A program made the position numbers and the translations under genes. Positions 37,894-45,138 of a DNA stretch of 64,000 bases are shown here, in pieces (position 1 is the stretch's first letter; each line of letters begins with the position of its first letter). The notes under the pieces were generated by a model, which saw only the letters and a list, made by a program, of their open reading frames with translations, did no database searches and was not told where the DNA came from. The DNA comes from Flavobacterium notoginsengisoli. GTDB lineage: Bacteria > Bacteroidota > Bacteroidia > Flavobacteriales > Flavobacteriaceae. The stretch covers positions 124,001 to 188,000 of the forward strand of contig NZ_JACHLB010000002.1 in the NCBI RefSeq assembly GCF_014207905.1. Reading direction: 5' to 3'.

Positions 37894-38035
37894 TTTAAAC
37901 ACGTAGAAACATAGTTTTTTCTCTTTATCAAAAAAGGATTAAGAAAGAAACTAGTTTCTCACACATAACTATGTGTATTGATGCAAGTGAAACGCCTCTT
38001 TAAAGTTTCGAAATCTATGTTTCTATGTGTTTAAA
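37894..38035. repeat. 142-bp element with 21-bp inverted ends
   Basis: The left arm 37894-37914 (TTTAAACACGTAGAAACATA and one more base) matches the complement of 38015-38035 at 20 of 21 positions. A smaller perfect hairpin ACACATA/TATGTGT lies inside at 37961-37976. There is no open frame. It looks like a miniature palindromic element between two converging genes. Confidence 0.82.
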
Positions 38036-38044
38036 TATAAAAAA

Positions 38045-38068
38045 AGCCCAACTGGTTAGTTGAGCTCA
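38045..38068 (-). terminator. Terminator of the GAF gene, overlapping its stop codon
   Basis: A 9-bp stem with one wobble (AGCCCAACT / AGTTGAGCT) followed on the minus strand by a T run. The stop codon of the gene lies within the right arm. Confidence 0.7.
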
Positions 38069-40425
38069 TCTAATAAATCTTGATAGGTTATTTTTTTTAC
38101 ACCTGGTTTTGCATTGTTGTTGATCACTTTTACGCGAATCGCTCTCAAACCAGAAACTCCTTGAAGATCTTCTACCTCAAATTGTTCAATAGCAGGTTCC
38201 AAAACTTTTTTATGCTGTAGATATTTAATGTATTTTAGGTATTCTGCTTCTTCGCTATTTTGAGAATATACAATTGTAATTTTCTCTTTTTCAGTAATTC
38301 GTTCAGTTGTGCCTTTAATATGAGATTTGTCTATACGTTTTTTAACTACTTCATATCGTGCATTATAAGTTCCATCAACATCAAAACGTTTTTCGTCCAT
38401 TCTAAAGCGAATAGAAAGGGGAGAACTGAAAACTAAAATCAACGAAGTCACATCCAATTCGTAAGGAAGTGATTCTTTAAGGTCGTGATGTTCCAATTCC
38501 ATTTCGCATAAAGTCTGTAATTGCCATAAACGAAGATTATGCAAATACATAATGTCGAATGGTTTTGTTGGCGAAATTGAAGCTCCGATGTATAGATTGT
38601 GTTCTACACCATCCGTTTTAAAACGCTCATAATAATGAGGGTAAATCTGCTGTGCTTCAACTTGTTTTTTATCTAAAACCGTTGCCAATCTTTTATTTAT
38701 GATTGACATTGCATTGTCAAATTTCTTTCTTTCTTGATAAAACATTCCTGTTTTTTCGTCCAGACTTTCAAAGTAAAGTTTTTCTAATTGTTCGTTTTTA
38801 GGGTTGCTTTTTGTGTTTTTAAGTATCGGATGAATTTCTTCTTCAATATAACGCTGAATGTGTTGTTCAGTATCTGCTTTTAGAGGGAAATCTAATTCGC
38901 TTCTGAGAGATTCCAATTCAAACTTTCTTTGTTCCAAAAGAACTAAATTTGAATTCGAATCCTGATTTTCGAAAATTTCTAAAAGAGCAGAAAGCTGACT
39001 TTTTAAATCTGTTTTTACCGTTTCATTTCGATGTTCAGAAGAACCTTTGATGTCAATTTGTCCATACAGCGGGAATACATTTTTAAAAACAATTTCCTTA
39101 AAAATATAATCTTTTGTATGATTTAAATTTTGAAAGTAGTTCTGAGACTCTTTCTTAAATTTCCAGTAAACACTAGGATGAATTGTCGTGTATTCACGTT
39201 GAATAATCGCTTCAACTTGGTGTTGCATATCCGTATTATATCGGTCAATTGTATCTGTTAAATACGGAAGAACCAATTCTAATTTTGTCGCATTTACACT
39301 ATTTAAATCTCTCGGATTTTCAGAAACCAATTCGACAACTCCTAATAAATGCCCGTCTTTTATTATTGGTGCAAAAATACAGCTGTGAATGTTTTGTGCT
39401 AACAAATGCTCTCCAAGTCTTTTGTTCACAGATTCTTCTGTGAATTTTTTCACATTAGAAATAACAAAAGGCTCTTTTTTGTCTAATAGATTTTCGAATG
39501 AACAGCCAAAGAAAGCATTTTTGCAATCTATTTCCTGATCAGATGAAAGCAGATAGCTTATAAGTTTGTCATTGTATTTTGCTGGTCTGAGGAATTTTTC
39601 TTCTTCTGGATTATAGACAATAAAACCAACTTTTAAATTAGGAAGATTAAAGATTGACTGAAAAATATTAGAAACTTCTTCACCAGTGGCAACAGTTTTT
39701 TCTCCTGGTTTGAGCAAATTACTTTTTAAAGTCGAAATAGCGCTTTCGGTAGTAGCATCAAAAAGAGAAACAATTCCGAAACCTCTTAAAATCCAGCTTC
39801 CAGAAGGAAATTTAGATTTCCATAAATCGATATCATTATAATTGTCAATAAGCTGGTCGATATCTTGCTGCGTTAGTTCTACAGAATTTTCAGTTGGGAT
39901 TATTTCCATAAAATCAGCATTGTATAAAATGCGGTAGTGTCTTTCAACACCTTGTTCATCTGGAATATCGTAGAAAAAAGGCTGGTTAAAATCGATATGT
40001 TGGTTATAATAATAGCTTAAAATTAAACAACAGTTATTGATGTAAAATTGATGTTCACTAAAATCACGAATTTCCATATAAAATTCGTCTCCTGCGTTTT
40101 TTAGAATTTTTTTGAAACGTTCAGTATAATTAAAAGAGATATTTTGAAATGGAATGGTAACCGCTTTTATTTCGTTATGCGTTAATGCAGTCGGAAATAA
40201 ATCGGCTAAAATATTTTTGATTAAAGCTTCATTGTTTTTGATTACTGAATAATCTTGGATTCCTGTCCTTAATTCCGGAATCAATTCAATTTGTTCTAAA
40301 ATCGCTTTGGCATAATTTGATCTGTAATCAACATCAGACAAAGCAATTTCTTCAAAAGATTCAATTAGCTTATGAAAAGAGATTATGGTAGTGAAAGGAC
40401 TTTCTTTAAAAAATTGAATATCCAT
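38056..40425 (-). CDS. Large GAF-domain protein, function unknown
   Basis: A 789-residue soluble protein. A GAF-like ligand-sensing domain is seen at about residues 250-400 (GEEVSNIFQSIFNLPNLKVGF, IHSCIFAPIIKDGHLLGVVEL). The flanking N- and C-terminal regions are long, helical and without a recognised catalytic domain, and no histidine-kinase or GGDEF output is present. A minus-strand -7 element TAATTTTG lies at 40444-40451, about 20 bp before the start. Such large GAF proteins are common in Flavobacteriia and are uncharacterised as far as I know. Confidence 0.75.
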   Translation of the reverse strand: MDIQFFKESPFTTIISFHKLIESFEEIALSDVDYRSNYAKAILEQIELIPELRTGIQDYSVIKNNEALIKNILADLFPTALTHNEIKAVTIPFQNISFNYTERFKKILKNAGDEFYMEIRDFSEHQFYINNCCLILSYYYNQHIDFNQPFFYDIPDEQGVERHYRILYNADFMEIIPTENSVELTQQDIDQLIDNYNDIDLWKSKFPSGSWILRGFGIVSLFDATTESAISTLKSNLLKPGEKTVATGEEVSNIFQSIFNLPNLKVGFIVYNPEEEKFLRPAKYNDKLISYLLSSDQEIDCKNAFFGCSFENLLDKKEPFVISNVKKFTEESVNKRLGEHLLAQNIHSCIFAPIIKDGHLLGVVELVSENPRDLNSVNATKLELVLPYLTDTIDRYNTDMQHQVEAIIQREYTTIHPSVYWKFKKESQNYFQNLNHTKDYIFKEIVFKNVFPLYGQIDIKGSSEHRNETVKTDLKSQLSALLEIFENQDSNSNLVLLEQRKFELESLRSELDFPLKADTEQHIQRYIEEEIHPILKNTKSNPKNEQLEKLYFESLDEKTGMFYQERKKFDNAMSIINKRLATVLDKKQVEAQQIYPHYYERFKTDGVEHNLYIGASISPTKPFDIMYLHNLRLWQLQTLCEMELEHHDLKESLPYELDVTSLILVFSSPLSIRFRMDEKRFDVDGTYNARYEVVKKRIDKSHIKGTTERITEKEKITIVYSQNSEEAEYLKYIKYLQHKKVLEPAIEQFEVEDLQGVSGLRAIRVKVINNNAKPGVKKITYQDLLDELN

Positions 40426-40572
40426 CTTAGTTTATTTTTAATGCAAAATTAATGATAAATTAAGAATCTCAGACATTTTACGATTTCTTTCATTTATAGT
40501 TAAATAACTAAATCCCTTATAAATAAAGGCTTTAAAATACGCGCTTTTAATTTTAACTTATTTTTAACAATA

Positions 40573-40609
40573 ATAATAACGGAACGATCGTTCCGTTATT
40601 ATATCTTTG
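40573..40609 (+). promoter_or_regulatory. 30-bp perfect palindrome (TetR operator) over the SDR promoter
   Basis: Positions 40573-40602 are a perfect palindrome centred on CGGAACGATCGTTCCG, and they overlap the -7 element TATCTTTG at 40602-40609. The same core recurs before the TetR gene at 41422-41437. This geometry fits repression of the SDR gene by the adjacent TetR protein. Confidence 0.88.
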
Positions 40610-40652
40610 TACCATAATAATTGAATAATCAATAACTTAAAAAACAAATAAA

Positions 40653-41405
40653 ATGAAAAATTTAGAAAACAAAGTAGCAATAGTTACAGGTGGAAACAGT
40701 GGAATAGGATACGCAGCAGCAGCTGATTTAGCTTCAAAAGGAGCAAAAGTAATTGTAACAGGAAGAAACAAAGAAGCTTTAGCAAAAGCAGAAACAGAAT
40801 TGAACGTTACCGGAATTGTTGCAGATCAATCTGATTTAAAATCAATTGACAGTTTGGTAGAAGAAGTAAAAGCACAATTCGGAAAAGTTGATGTTTTATT
40901 TTTGAATGCCGGTATCGCAGCTTTTGCTCCAGTAGATTCTGCTTCAGAAGATCATTATGACAGTATTATGAACGTGAATGTAAAAGGAGTTTATTTTACT
41001 GTTCAAAAAGTATTACCAATTTTAAATGATGGTGGTTCTATTATTTTTAATACTTCTGTAAATGCTCAATTAGGAATGCCTGGTTCAAGTGTATACGGAG
41101 CAAGTAAAGCAGCAGTTTTATCATTAAACAGAATCTTTGCAGCTGAATTAGCAGGAAGAAAAATCAGAGTAAACGCGGTTTCTCCTGGTCCAATTGAAAC
41201 ACCTTTATATGGAAAAGTTGGTTTAGAAAAAGAAGAAGTAGAAGGTTTAGGAGCTGCTTTAGGAAACAAAATTTTATTGAAACGTTTTGGACAAGCTGCG
41301 GAAGTTGCTAAAACAATCAGTTTCTTAGCTTCAGACGATTCTTCATTCATTACAGGGACAGAAATTGTTATTGACGGTGGACTTACTGTAAATACAGTAT
41401 TATAA
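40653..41405 (+). CDS. SDR-family oxidoreductase
   Basis: A 250-residue classical short-chain dehydrogenase/reductase. The NAD(P)-binding motif is TGGNSGIG (12-19), NAG is at 85-87, and the catalytic residues are S135, Y148 and K152 (YGASK). The R-N after TG (VTGRNK) suggests NADPH use. The C-terminal GTEIVIDGG motif is typical. It is controlled by the palindromic operator just upstream and is followed 72 bp later by the TetR gene. The substrate is unknown. The pairing suggests a role in detoxifying a small reactive compound. Confidence 0.93.
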   Translation: MKNLENKVAIVTGGNSGIGYAAAADLASKGAKVIVTGRNKEALAKAETELNVTGIVADQSDLKSIDSLVEEVKAQFGKVDVLFLNAGIAAFAPVDSASEDHYDSIMNVNVKGVYFTVQKVLPILNDGGSIIFNTSVNAQLGMPGSSVYGASKAAVLSLNRIFAAELAGRKIRVNAVSPGPIETPLYGKVGLEKEEVEGLGAALGNKILLKRFGQAAEVAKTISFLASDDSSFITGTEIVIDGGLTVNTVL

Positions 41406-41420
41406 TTTTTTTGACAAATT

Positions 41421-41454
41421 CAGGAACGATTGTTCCGTATTTTTAGTATCTTTG
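41421..41454 (+). promoter_or_regulatory. TetR operator and promoter before the tetR gene
   Basis: GGAACGATTGTTCC at 41423-41436 repeats the core of the upstream operator. The -7 element TATCTTTG follows at 41447-41454. This implies autorepression and places the transcript start after the alternative TTG start at 41430, supporting the ATG at 41478. Confidence 0.82.
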
Positions 41455-41477
41455 AAAAGGATTTTAATTTTAAAGCA

Positions 41478-42059
41478 ATGGCTAGAACAAAAGAATTTAA
41501 CGAAGATCAGGCTTTAGATAAAGCAATTGAAATTTTTTGGCACAAAGGTTACAACGGAACTTCTGCGCAAGATTTGGTGACACATTTAGGATTAAGTCGC
41601 TCTAGTCTTTACGATACTTTTGGTGACAAGCAAAAACTTTTTGTTAAGTCGTTAAAGCGGTATCAGCTGCAAAATCAGGAGAATCTAATAGAGCTTTTTG
41701 AAAAATCTGAGAATATTAGAACAACGATTACTGAAATTTTCAAACAAGCTGTTTTAGAAAGTCTTCAAGATCGCATTACGAAAGGCTGTTTTATGGTAAA
41801 TTCTGCGGTTGAATTGGCGATGCACGACCCTGAAATTGGAAAAATCGTTCACGATAACCAAAAAGCTGTTGAAGATATTTTTTGTAATGCAGTAGAAAAA
41901 GGGCAGAAGTCTGGTCAGATTTCAGATAAACAAGAAGCTAGATCGTTAGCGCGTTTTATCTTTAATAATTATTCTGGAATTCGGGTCTTGGCGAGAGCAG
42001 GCGAGAAAGACAAAAAAGTTTATGACGATATTCTAAAAGCAATTTTTTCTTTATTTTAG
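41478..42059 (+). CDS. TetR/AcrR-family repressor
   Basis: A 193-residue regulator. The N-terminal helix-turn-helix is seen in GYNGTSAQDLVTHLGLSRSSLYDTFGDKQKLF (read in two parts, about residues 30-61). The C-terminal helical domain resembles the TetR_C group with KGCFMVNSAVELA. I start it at ATG 41478 (MARTKEFNEDQAL) because a longer frame from TTG 41430 would begin inside the operator and upstream of the -7 element. It most likely represses itself and the SDR gene through the shared palindrome. The inducer is unknown. Confidence 0.92.
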   Translation: MARTKEFNEDQALDKAIEIFWHKGYNGTSAQDLVTHLGLSRSSLYDTFGDKQKLFVKSLKRYQLQNQENLIELFEKSENIRTTITEIFKQAVLESLQDRITKGCFMVNSAVELAMHDPEIGKIVHDNQKAVEDIFCNAVEKGQKSGQISDKQEARSLARFIFNNYSGIRVLARAGEKDKKVYDDILKAIFSLF

Positions 42060-42078
42060 AAAGAATTTAAGCAAATAA

Positions 42079-42112
42079 AAAACGGCAGTTACAAACGTAA
42101 CTGCCGTTTTCT
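42079..42112. terminator. Terminator between tetR and the nucleoid-associated gene
   Basis: A perfect 14-bp stem (AAAACGGCAGTTAC, loop AAAC, partner 42097-42110). A and T runs on both sides let it serve both converging genes. Confidence 0.94.
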
Positions 42113-42144
42113 GTTTTAAGTAAGTAATAGAAAATGAAAACTTC

Positions 42145-43203
42145 TTAGCTTTTCTCTTCTTTGTTGAAGTAAACTAAGTAGTAATACATTTGTTTTTCTT
42201 CATCCCAGCCTTTTTCAACAAATTTTTCTGCACTTTCTGGATTAATAAAATCCATTTTGATTTGAATGTGAGTATCTAAATTAATCACATTTTTAATCGA
42301 TTTTCTAGCGTCAGAAACTGCTGCGTTGGCAATAGGGAATGATGTAACATCTTCGATGCTGTATTTTTCTCCTTTATCAACTTTATAGTTTTTAAATTCA
42401 GGAATCAAATCAGGATTATCTAGTACTTCATTCAAGAAATTCTGCTCTTCGAACTGATCATTTTTAGCGAAATAATTCACAGATCGGTTCATAAACATTA
42501 CTTCCTCTTTCTTATCTTCTGCTGGCAAAACAACATCTTTGGCAAAGTTTTGACAGAATTTTAAATATTTTTTAGTGATGAAATTTTCATCTTCAAATGC
42601 GTCAACAGATAAAAAGTGCTCTAACCAGTAACGCGCATCATAACGGTTACTATCAACAGTCAAAATTTTGTATCCTTCTTCTTTTTTGTAGTTGAAAATC
42701 AAACATCCTTTGTCTAATTTATTCAAGTTGATTCCTTGTTGCAGAATCATTTCAAGGTTGCTTTCCTTTTCTTCAAATTGTAAAAAGTCAGCTTGCAATT
42801 CGCTTTTGAAAATTCCGATAGCATCAACAACATTATTATCAATACTCAGATTGGTTAAATACGTTACATAAACCTCACCATTTTTAATGTGCGGATGATT
42901 TGATTGTTCGTATAAATGTTTAGTAATGTTTTTCGAAATCTCATGTATATTCGCTGGATTAGCAAAAATCTCTGTTGCGTATTTAAACATGTCATTGTAA
43001 TCCAAGTCCACTTCGTGTGCAAACTGATAATAGTTTTCTTCTTTTTCTCTAAAAGGCTTAAAAAAGAACTCTTTTATCAAAGGAACAATCTCATCGTTAA
43101 GATTAAATGGCTGCTCTGATAAAAAAATAGCTTCGTTACGGCTCTTGTTTCCTACGCGGTGTATCGAAAGCGTGTCGATGTGGGTATTGAAAAGATTTAT
43201 CAT
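42145..43203 (-). CDS. Nucleoid-associated protein (NdpA/YejK-like)
   Basis: A 352-residue cytosolic protein related to the 37-kDa nucleoid-associated family (NdpA/YejK). The N-terminal segment THIDTLSIHRVGNKSRNEAI and the central motif NGEVYVTYLTNLSIDNNVVDAIGIFKSE (given in full in the protein at about residues 105-135) fit that family. The C-terminal WDEEKQMYYYLVYF closes the fold. The role in chromosome organisation is by family only. An octamer repeat array begins 10 bp upstream of the start codon, at 43213. Confidence 0.8.
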   Translation of the reverse strand: MINLFNTHIDTLSIHRVGNKSRNEAIFLSEQPFNLNDEIVPLIKEFFFKPFREKEENYYQFAHEVDLDYNDMFKYATEIFANPANIHEISKNITKHLYEQSNHPHIKNGEVYVTYLTNLSIDNNVVDAIGIFKSELQADFLQFEEKESNLEMILQQGINLNKLDKGCLIFNYKKEEGYKILTVDSNRYDARYWLEHFLSVDAFEDENFITKKYLKFCQNFAKDVVLPAEDKKEEVMFMNRSVNYFAKNDQFEEQNFLNEVLDNPDLIPEFKNYKVDKGEKYSIEDVTSFPIANAAVSDARKSIKNVINLDTHIQIKMDFINPESAEKFVEKGWDEEKQMYYYLVYFNKEEKS

Positions 43204-43212
43204 GTGTATATA

Positions 43213-43250
43213 GGTTCTGAGGTTCTGAGAAGCTAAGGTACTAAGGTTTA
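43213..43250. repeat. Period-8 repeat array, left end of the four-helix-bundle cassette
   Basis: GGTTCTGA, GGTTCTGA, GAAGCTAA, GGTACTAA and GGTTTA run in exact period 8. The last unit includes the stop codon of the gene at 43248. It matches the complement of 43659-43696 closely, so the two act as inverted flanks. Confidence 0.88.
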
Positions 43251-43586
43251 GTTTCTTTCTTTTATTTTTTTGATAAAAGAAACTAACATTCGTTCTATTT
43301 CGCGACTGTCCTCATATAAGTTGTTAAAATCGTATTCTTTTAAATAAGATATGTTTTTTGCTATTTCTAATTGAGTCTGCATTTCAAATAATGATCCTAC
43401 AGAAATGTTTAAAAAACGTAAAAGTTCTTTATCGCTTTCTCGACCAAATCCTTCTGCAATATTACTCGGGATAGAAATTGAACTGCGTCTAATTTGTGAA
43501 GTTAATCCGAAGATTTCTTCTTTGGGAAAATTGTTTGTTGAAAAATAAATTTTGGTCGTCAAAGCCATCGATTTTTGCCAGACCAA
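43248..43586 (-). CDS. Four-helix-bundle protein (23S rRNA intervening-sequence type)
   Basis: A 112-residue all-helical protein of the four helix bundle / S23 family, first known from intervening sequences in 23S rRNA genes. Its hallmarks are VWQKSMALTTKIY, SQIRRSSISIPSNIAEG and the SVGSLFEMQTQLEIA helix. The frame opens with TTG (43584-43586). Upstream in frame it still encodes the usual KSNFRTLL lead-in but has no ATG before a stop, so the start is unclear or lost. The next ATG would cut six residues. The gene is bracketed by inverted octamer arrays like a small cassette. Biochemical role unknown. Confidence 0.82.
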   Translation of the reverse strand: MVWQKSMALTTKIYFSTNNFPKEEIFGLTSQIRRSSISIPSNIAEGFGRESDKELLRFLNISVGSLFEMQTQLEIAKNISYLKEYDFNNLYEDSREIERMLVSFIKKIKERN

Positions 43587-43658
43587 TAAAGTTCTAAAAT
43601 TGCTCTTTTCTTATTTTTAAATTTAGTATAAAAATAAGAAAAGTCTGTCAAAGCAAAG

Positions 43659-43696
43659 ACCTTAGAGCCTTAGCATCTCAGAACCTTAGAACCTCA
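43659..43696. repeat. Period-8 repeat array, right end of the four-helix-bundle cassette
   Basis: GACCTTAG, AGCCTTAG, CATCTCAG, AACCTTAG and AACCTC in period 8, inverted relative to 43213-43250. It ends 5 bp before the stop codon of the next gene. Confidence 0.88.
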
Positions 43697-43700
43697 AAAA

Positions 43701-44243
43701 TTAATTCCAATTCTCCTCAAATCCATAATCTTCGAAGCTGTCGTCTCCTTCGAACATATCAAGATCATCTTCGTCTAAGTCATCCTCAAATTCTCCGTAG
43801 ATATCATTGTGCATATCATCGGCTTCGAAGTTTTTTTCGATAGCGTCTGAAGGCATTTCTCCGTGAGAAAACAAAGTTTCTGGGTAAGTTGCTCCAACAG
43901 CTTCATCTTCGATTGCAGCCAATTCAACTAAGAAAGTCCACATGCTGATGAAATCGTAAACGTAAATGATTTTAGTATTTTCTTTGTCTAAGATACTAGA
44001 TAATGGGTAATCGTTCATGGTTCTTATTTCGCCAGGAACATCTCCAGTATCAAAAAGCGGAATTTCATCTTCCTGATTCCAAGTGTCATCACAAGTGTAG
44101 AATGATGCTACTTCTGATCCGTCAAAACCAAAAGCGTTGAAGATTGCATTGTGTAAATCCTCAAGTGTATCTTCCTCAAGAATTGCGATGTCTCTAAAAA
44201 TATCTTCTTCGGCGTCTAGAATAACTCTAAATTTATAAACCAT
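43701..44243 (-). CDS. IS1096 passenger TnpR / pRiA4b ORF-3-like protein
   Basis: A 180-residue acidic protein of the family named after pRiA4b ORF-3 and the IS1096 passenger. It starts MVYKFRVILDAEEDIFRDIA and contains TLEDLHNAIFNAFGFDGSE and SFYTCDD, followed by a very acidic tail (DDLDEDDLDMFEGDD). Despite the name, no insertion sequence is present. I chose ATG 44243 over an upstream frame to 44378, because the minus-strand -7 element TACCTTTG sits at 44267-44274, 24 bp before this ATG. Function unknown. Confidence 0.82.
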   Translation of the reverse strand: MVYKFRVILDAEEDIFRDIAILEEDTLEDLHNAIFNAFGFDGSEVASFYTCDDTWNQEDEIPLFDTGDVPGEIRTMNDYPLSSILDKENTKIIYVYDFISMWTFLVELAAIEDEAVGATYPETLFSHGEMPSDAIEKNFEADDMHNDIYGEFEDDLDEDDLDMFEGDDSFEDYGFEENWN

Positions 44244-44362
44244 AATCTTTGTTTTTATTGAGAGGTCAAAGGTAAAATATAAAAAACGAAATACGAATTT
44301 TGAATTACGATTTGTTGAAAAGATTTTAATCTTTTGATTTACTGTTGTTTTGGATTGGAGAT

Positions 44363-44441
44363 CTTGCAAGGTTTCCAAAACCTTGTAGGTTTGTAATTAT
44401 ATTTAAAGTTATACCTACAAGGTTTTTTAAAACCTTGCAGG
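44363..44441. repeat. AACCTTG nested inverted repeat
   Basis: The left arm 44363-44390 and right arm 44413-44441 are complementary with one indel and two or three mismatches. Each arm is itself a small palindrome (CAAGGTTT ... AAACCTTG). It lies downstream of the HPP gene and could form a cruciform. Confidence 0.85.
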
Positions 44442-44453
44442 AAAGACATAAAA

Positions 44454-45053
44454 TTACTTCCCAGTAATTCTTTTTCGAATTTTATGATAATGTTTATGAT
44501 AAGTACTATGACTCGGATAACTTCTGCTTGAAGTCATATTATTAAAAATGAGAGCCGTTACAAATAAAATCAGAACTCCAGTTAAAACAGGCGAAATTAC
44601 ATACATATATCCCAAGCCTTTTATTTGGGCAGAACCTGTAACAGCAATCAAAGCTGTAGCTCCTCCCGGCGGATGGAGCGTTTTGGTAATCTGCATGAAA
44701 ATTATCGAAAGCGAAACAGCAAGCGGAGCCGTTAACCAGACAATATCAGGAACCAGTTTGCCAACGGTAACGCCAATAAAAGCTGAAATCAAATGACCTC
44801 CAATTAAATTACGAGGCTGAGAAAACGGACTTTGAATTATTCCGTAAACCAAAACGCTTGAAGCTCCAAAAGAGCCTATTAAGAAAACGGCATCAGGACC
44901 ATAAAAATGAGAAGATTCAAGATAAGCGAGAATTCCAATGCCGACAAAAGACCCTAAAAATGACCAAAAATGTTCTTTATAATCTACTAAAGTTTCTTTG
45001 TATAAAATGTAACGTGTCTTTCTGTAGCTTCTTTTTATTTTTTGAACAGGCAT
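44454..45053 (-). CDS. HPP-family membrane protein
   Basis: A 199-residue inner-membrane protein with four predicted helices. The family motif is seen in TLHPPGGATALIA (HPP motif), with GSFGASSVLVYGIIQSPFSQPRN upstream of it. HPP proteins have been linked to nitrite transport in plastids and cyanobacteria, but the bacterial role is mostly open. It lies 85 bp downstream of the CLC gene on the same strand. Confidence 0.9.
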   Translation of the reverse strand: MPVQKIKRSYRKTRYILYKETLVDYKEHFWSFLGSFVGIGILAYLESSHFYGPDAVFLIGSFGASSVLVYGIIQSPFSQPRNLIGGHLISAFIGVTVGKLVPDIVWLTAPLAVSLSIIFMQITKTLHPPGGATALIAVTGSAQIKGLGYMYVISPVLTGVLILFVTALIFNNMTSSRSYPSHSTYHKHYHKIRKRITGK

Positions 45054-45138
45054 AGTTGGTAATATGATGTTTTTTTGTTCGTTATGTTTTTAAATACACT
45101 TTGCTTTCGCTGTTTATTACTGTTTTATAAATCTTCAA

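Noticed and set aside
41430..41477. Extended TTG start for the TetR gene
   Set aside because: It would begin inside the operator and before the -7 element. MARTKEF at 41478 is a typical TetR start.
43701..44243. Insertion sequence suggested by the IS1096-passenger family name
   Set aside because: No transposase, no terminal repeats of an IS and no target duplication were seen. The family name is historical.
44244..44378. 45-residue N-terminal extension of the pRiA4b ORF-3-like gene
   Set aside because: It lies upstream of a -7 promoter element and does not resemble the family. The ATG at 44243 starts the conserved region.
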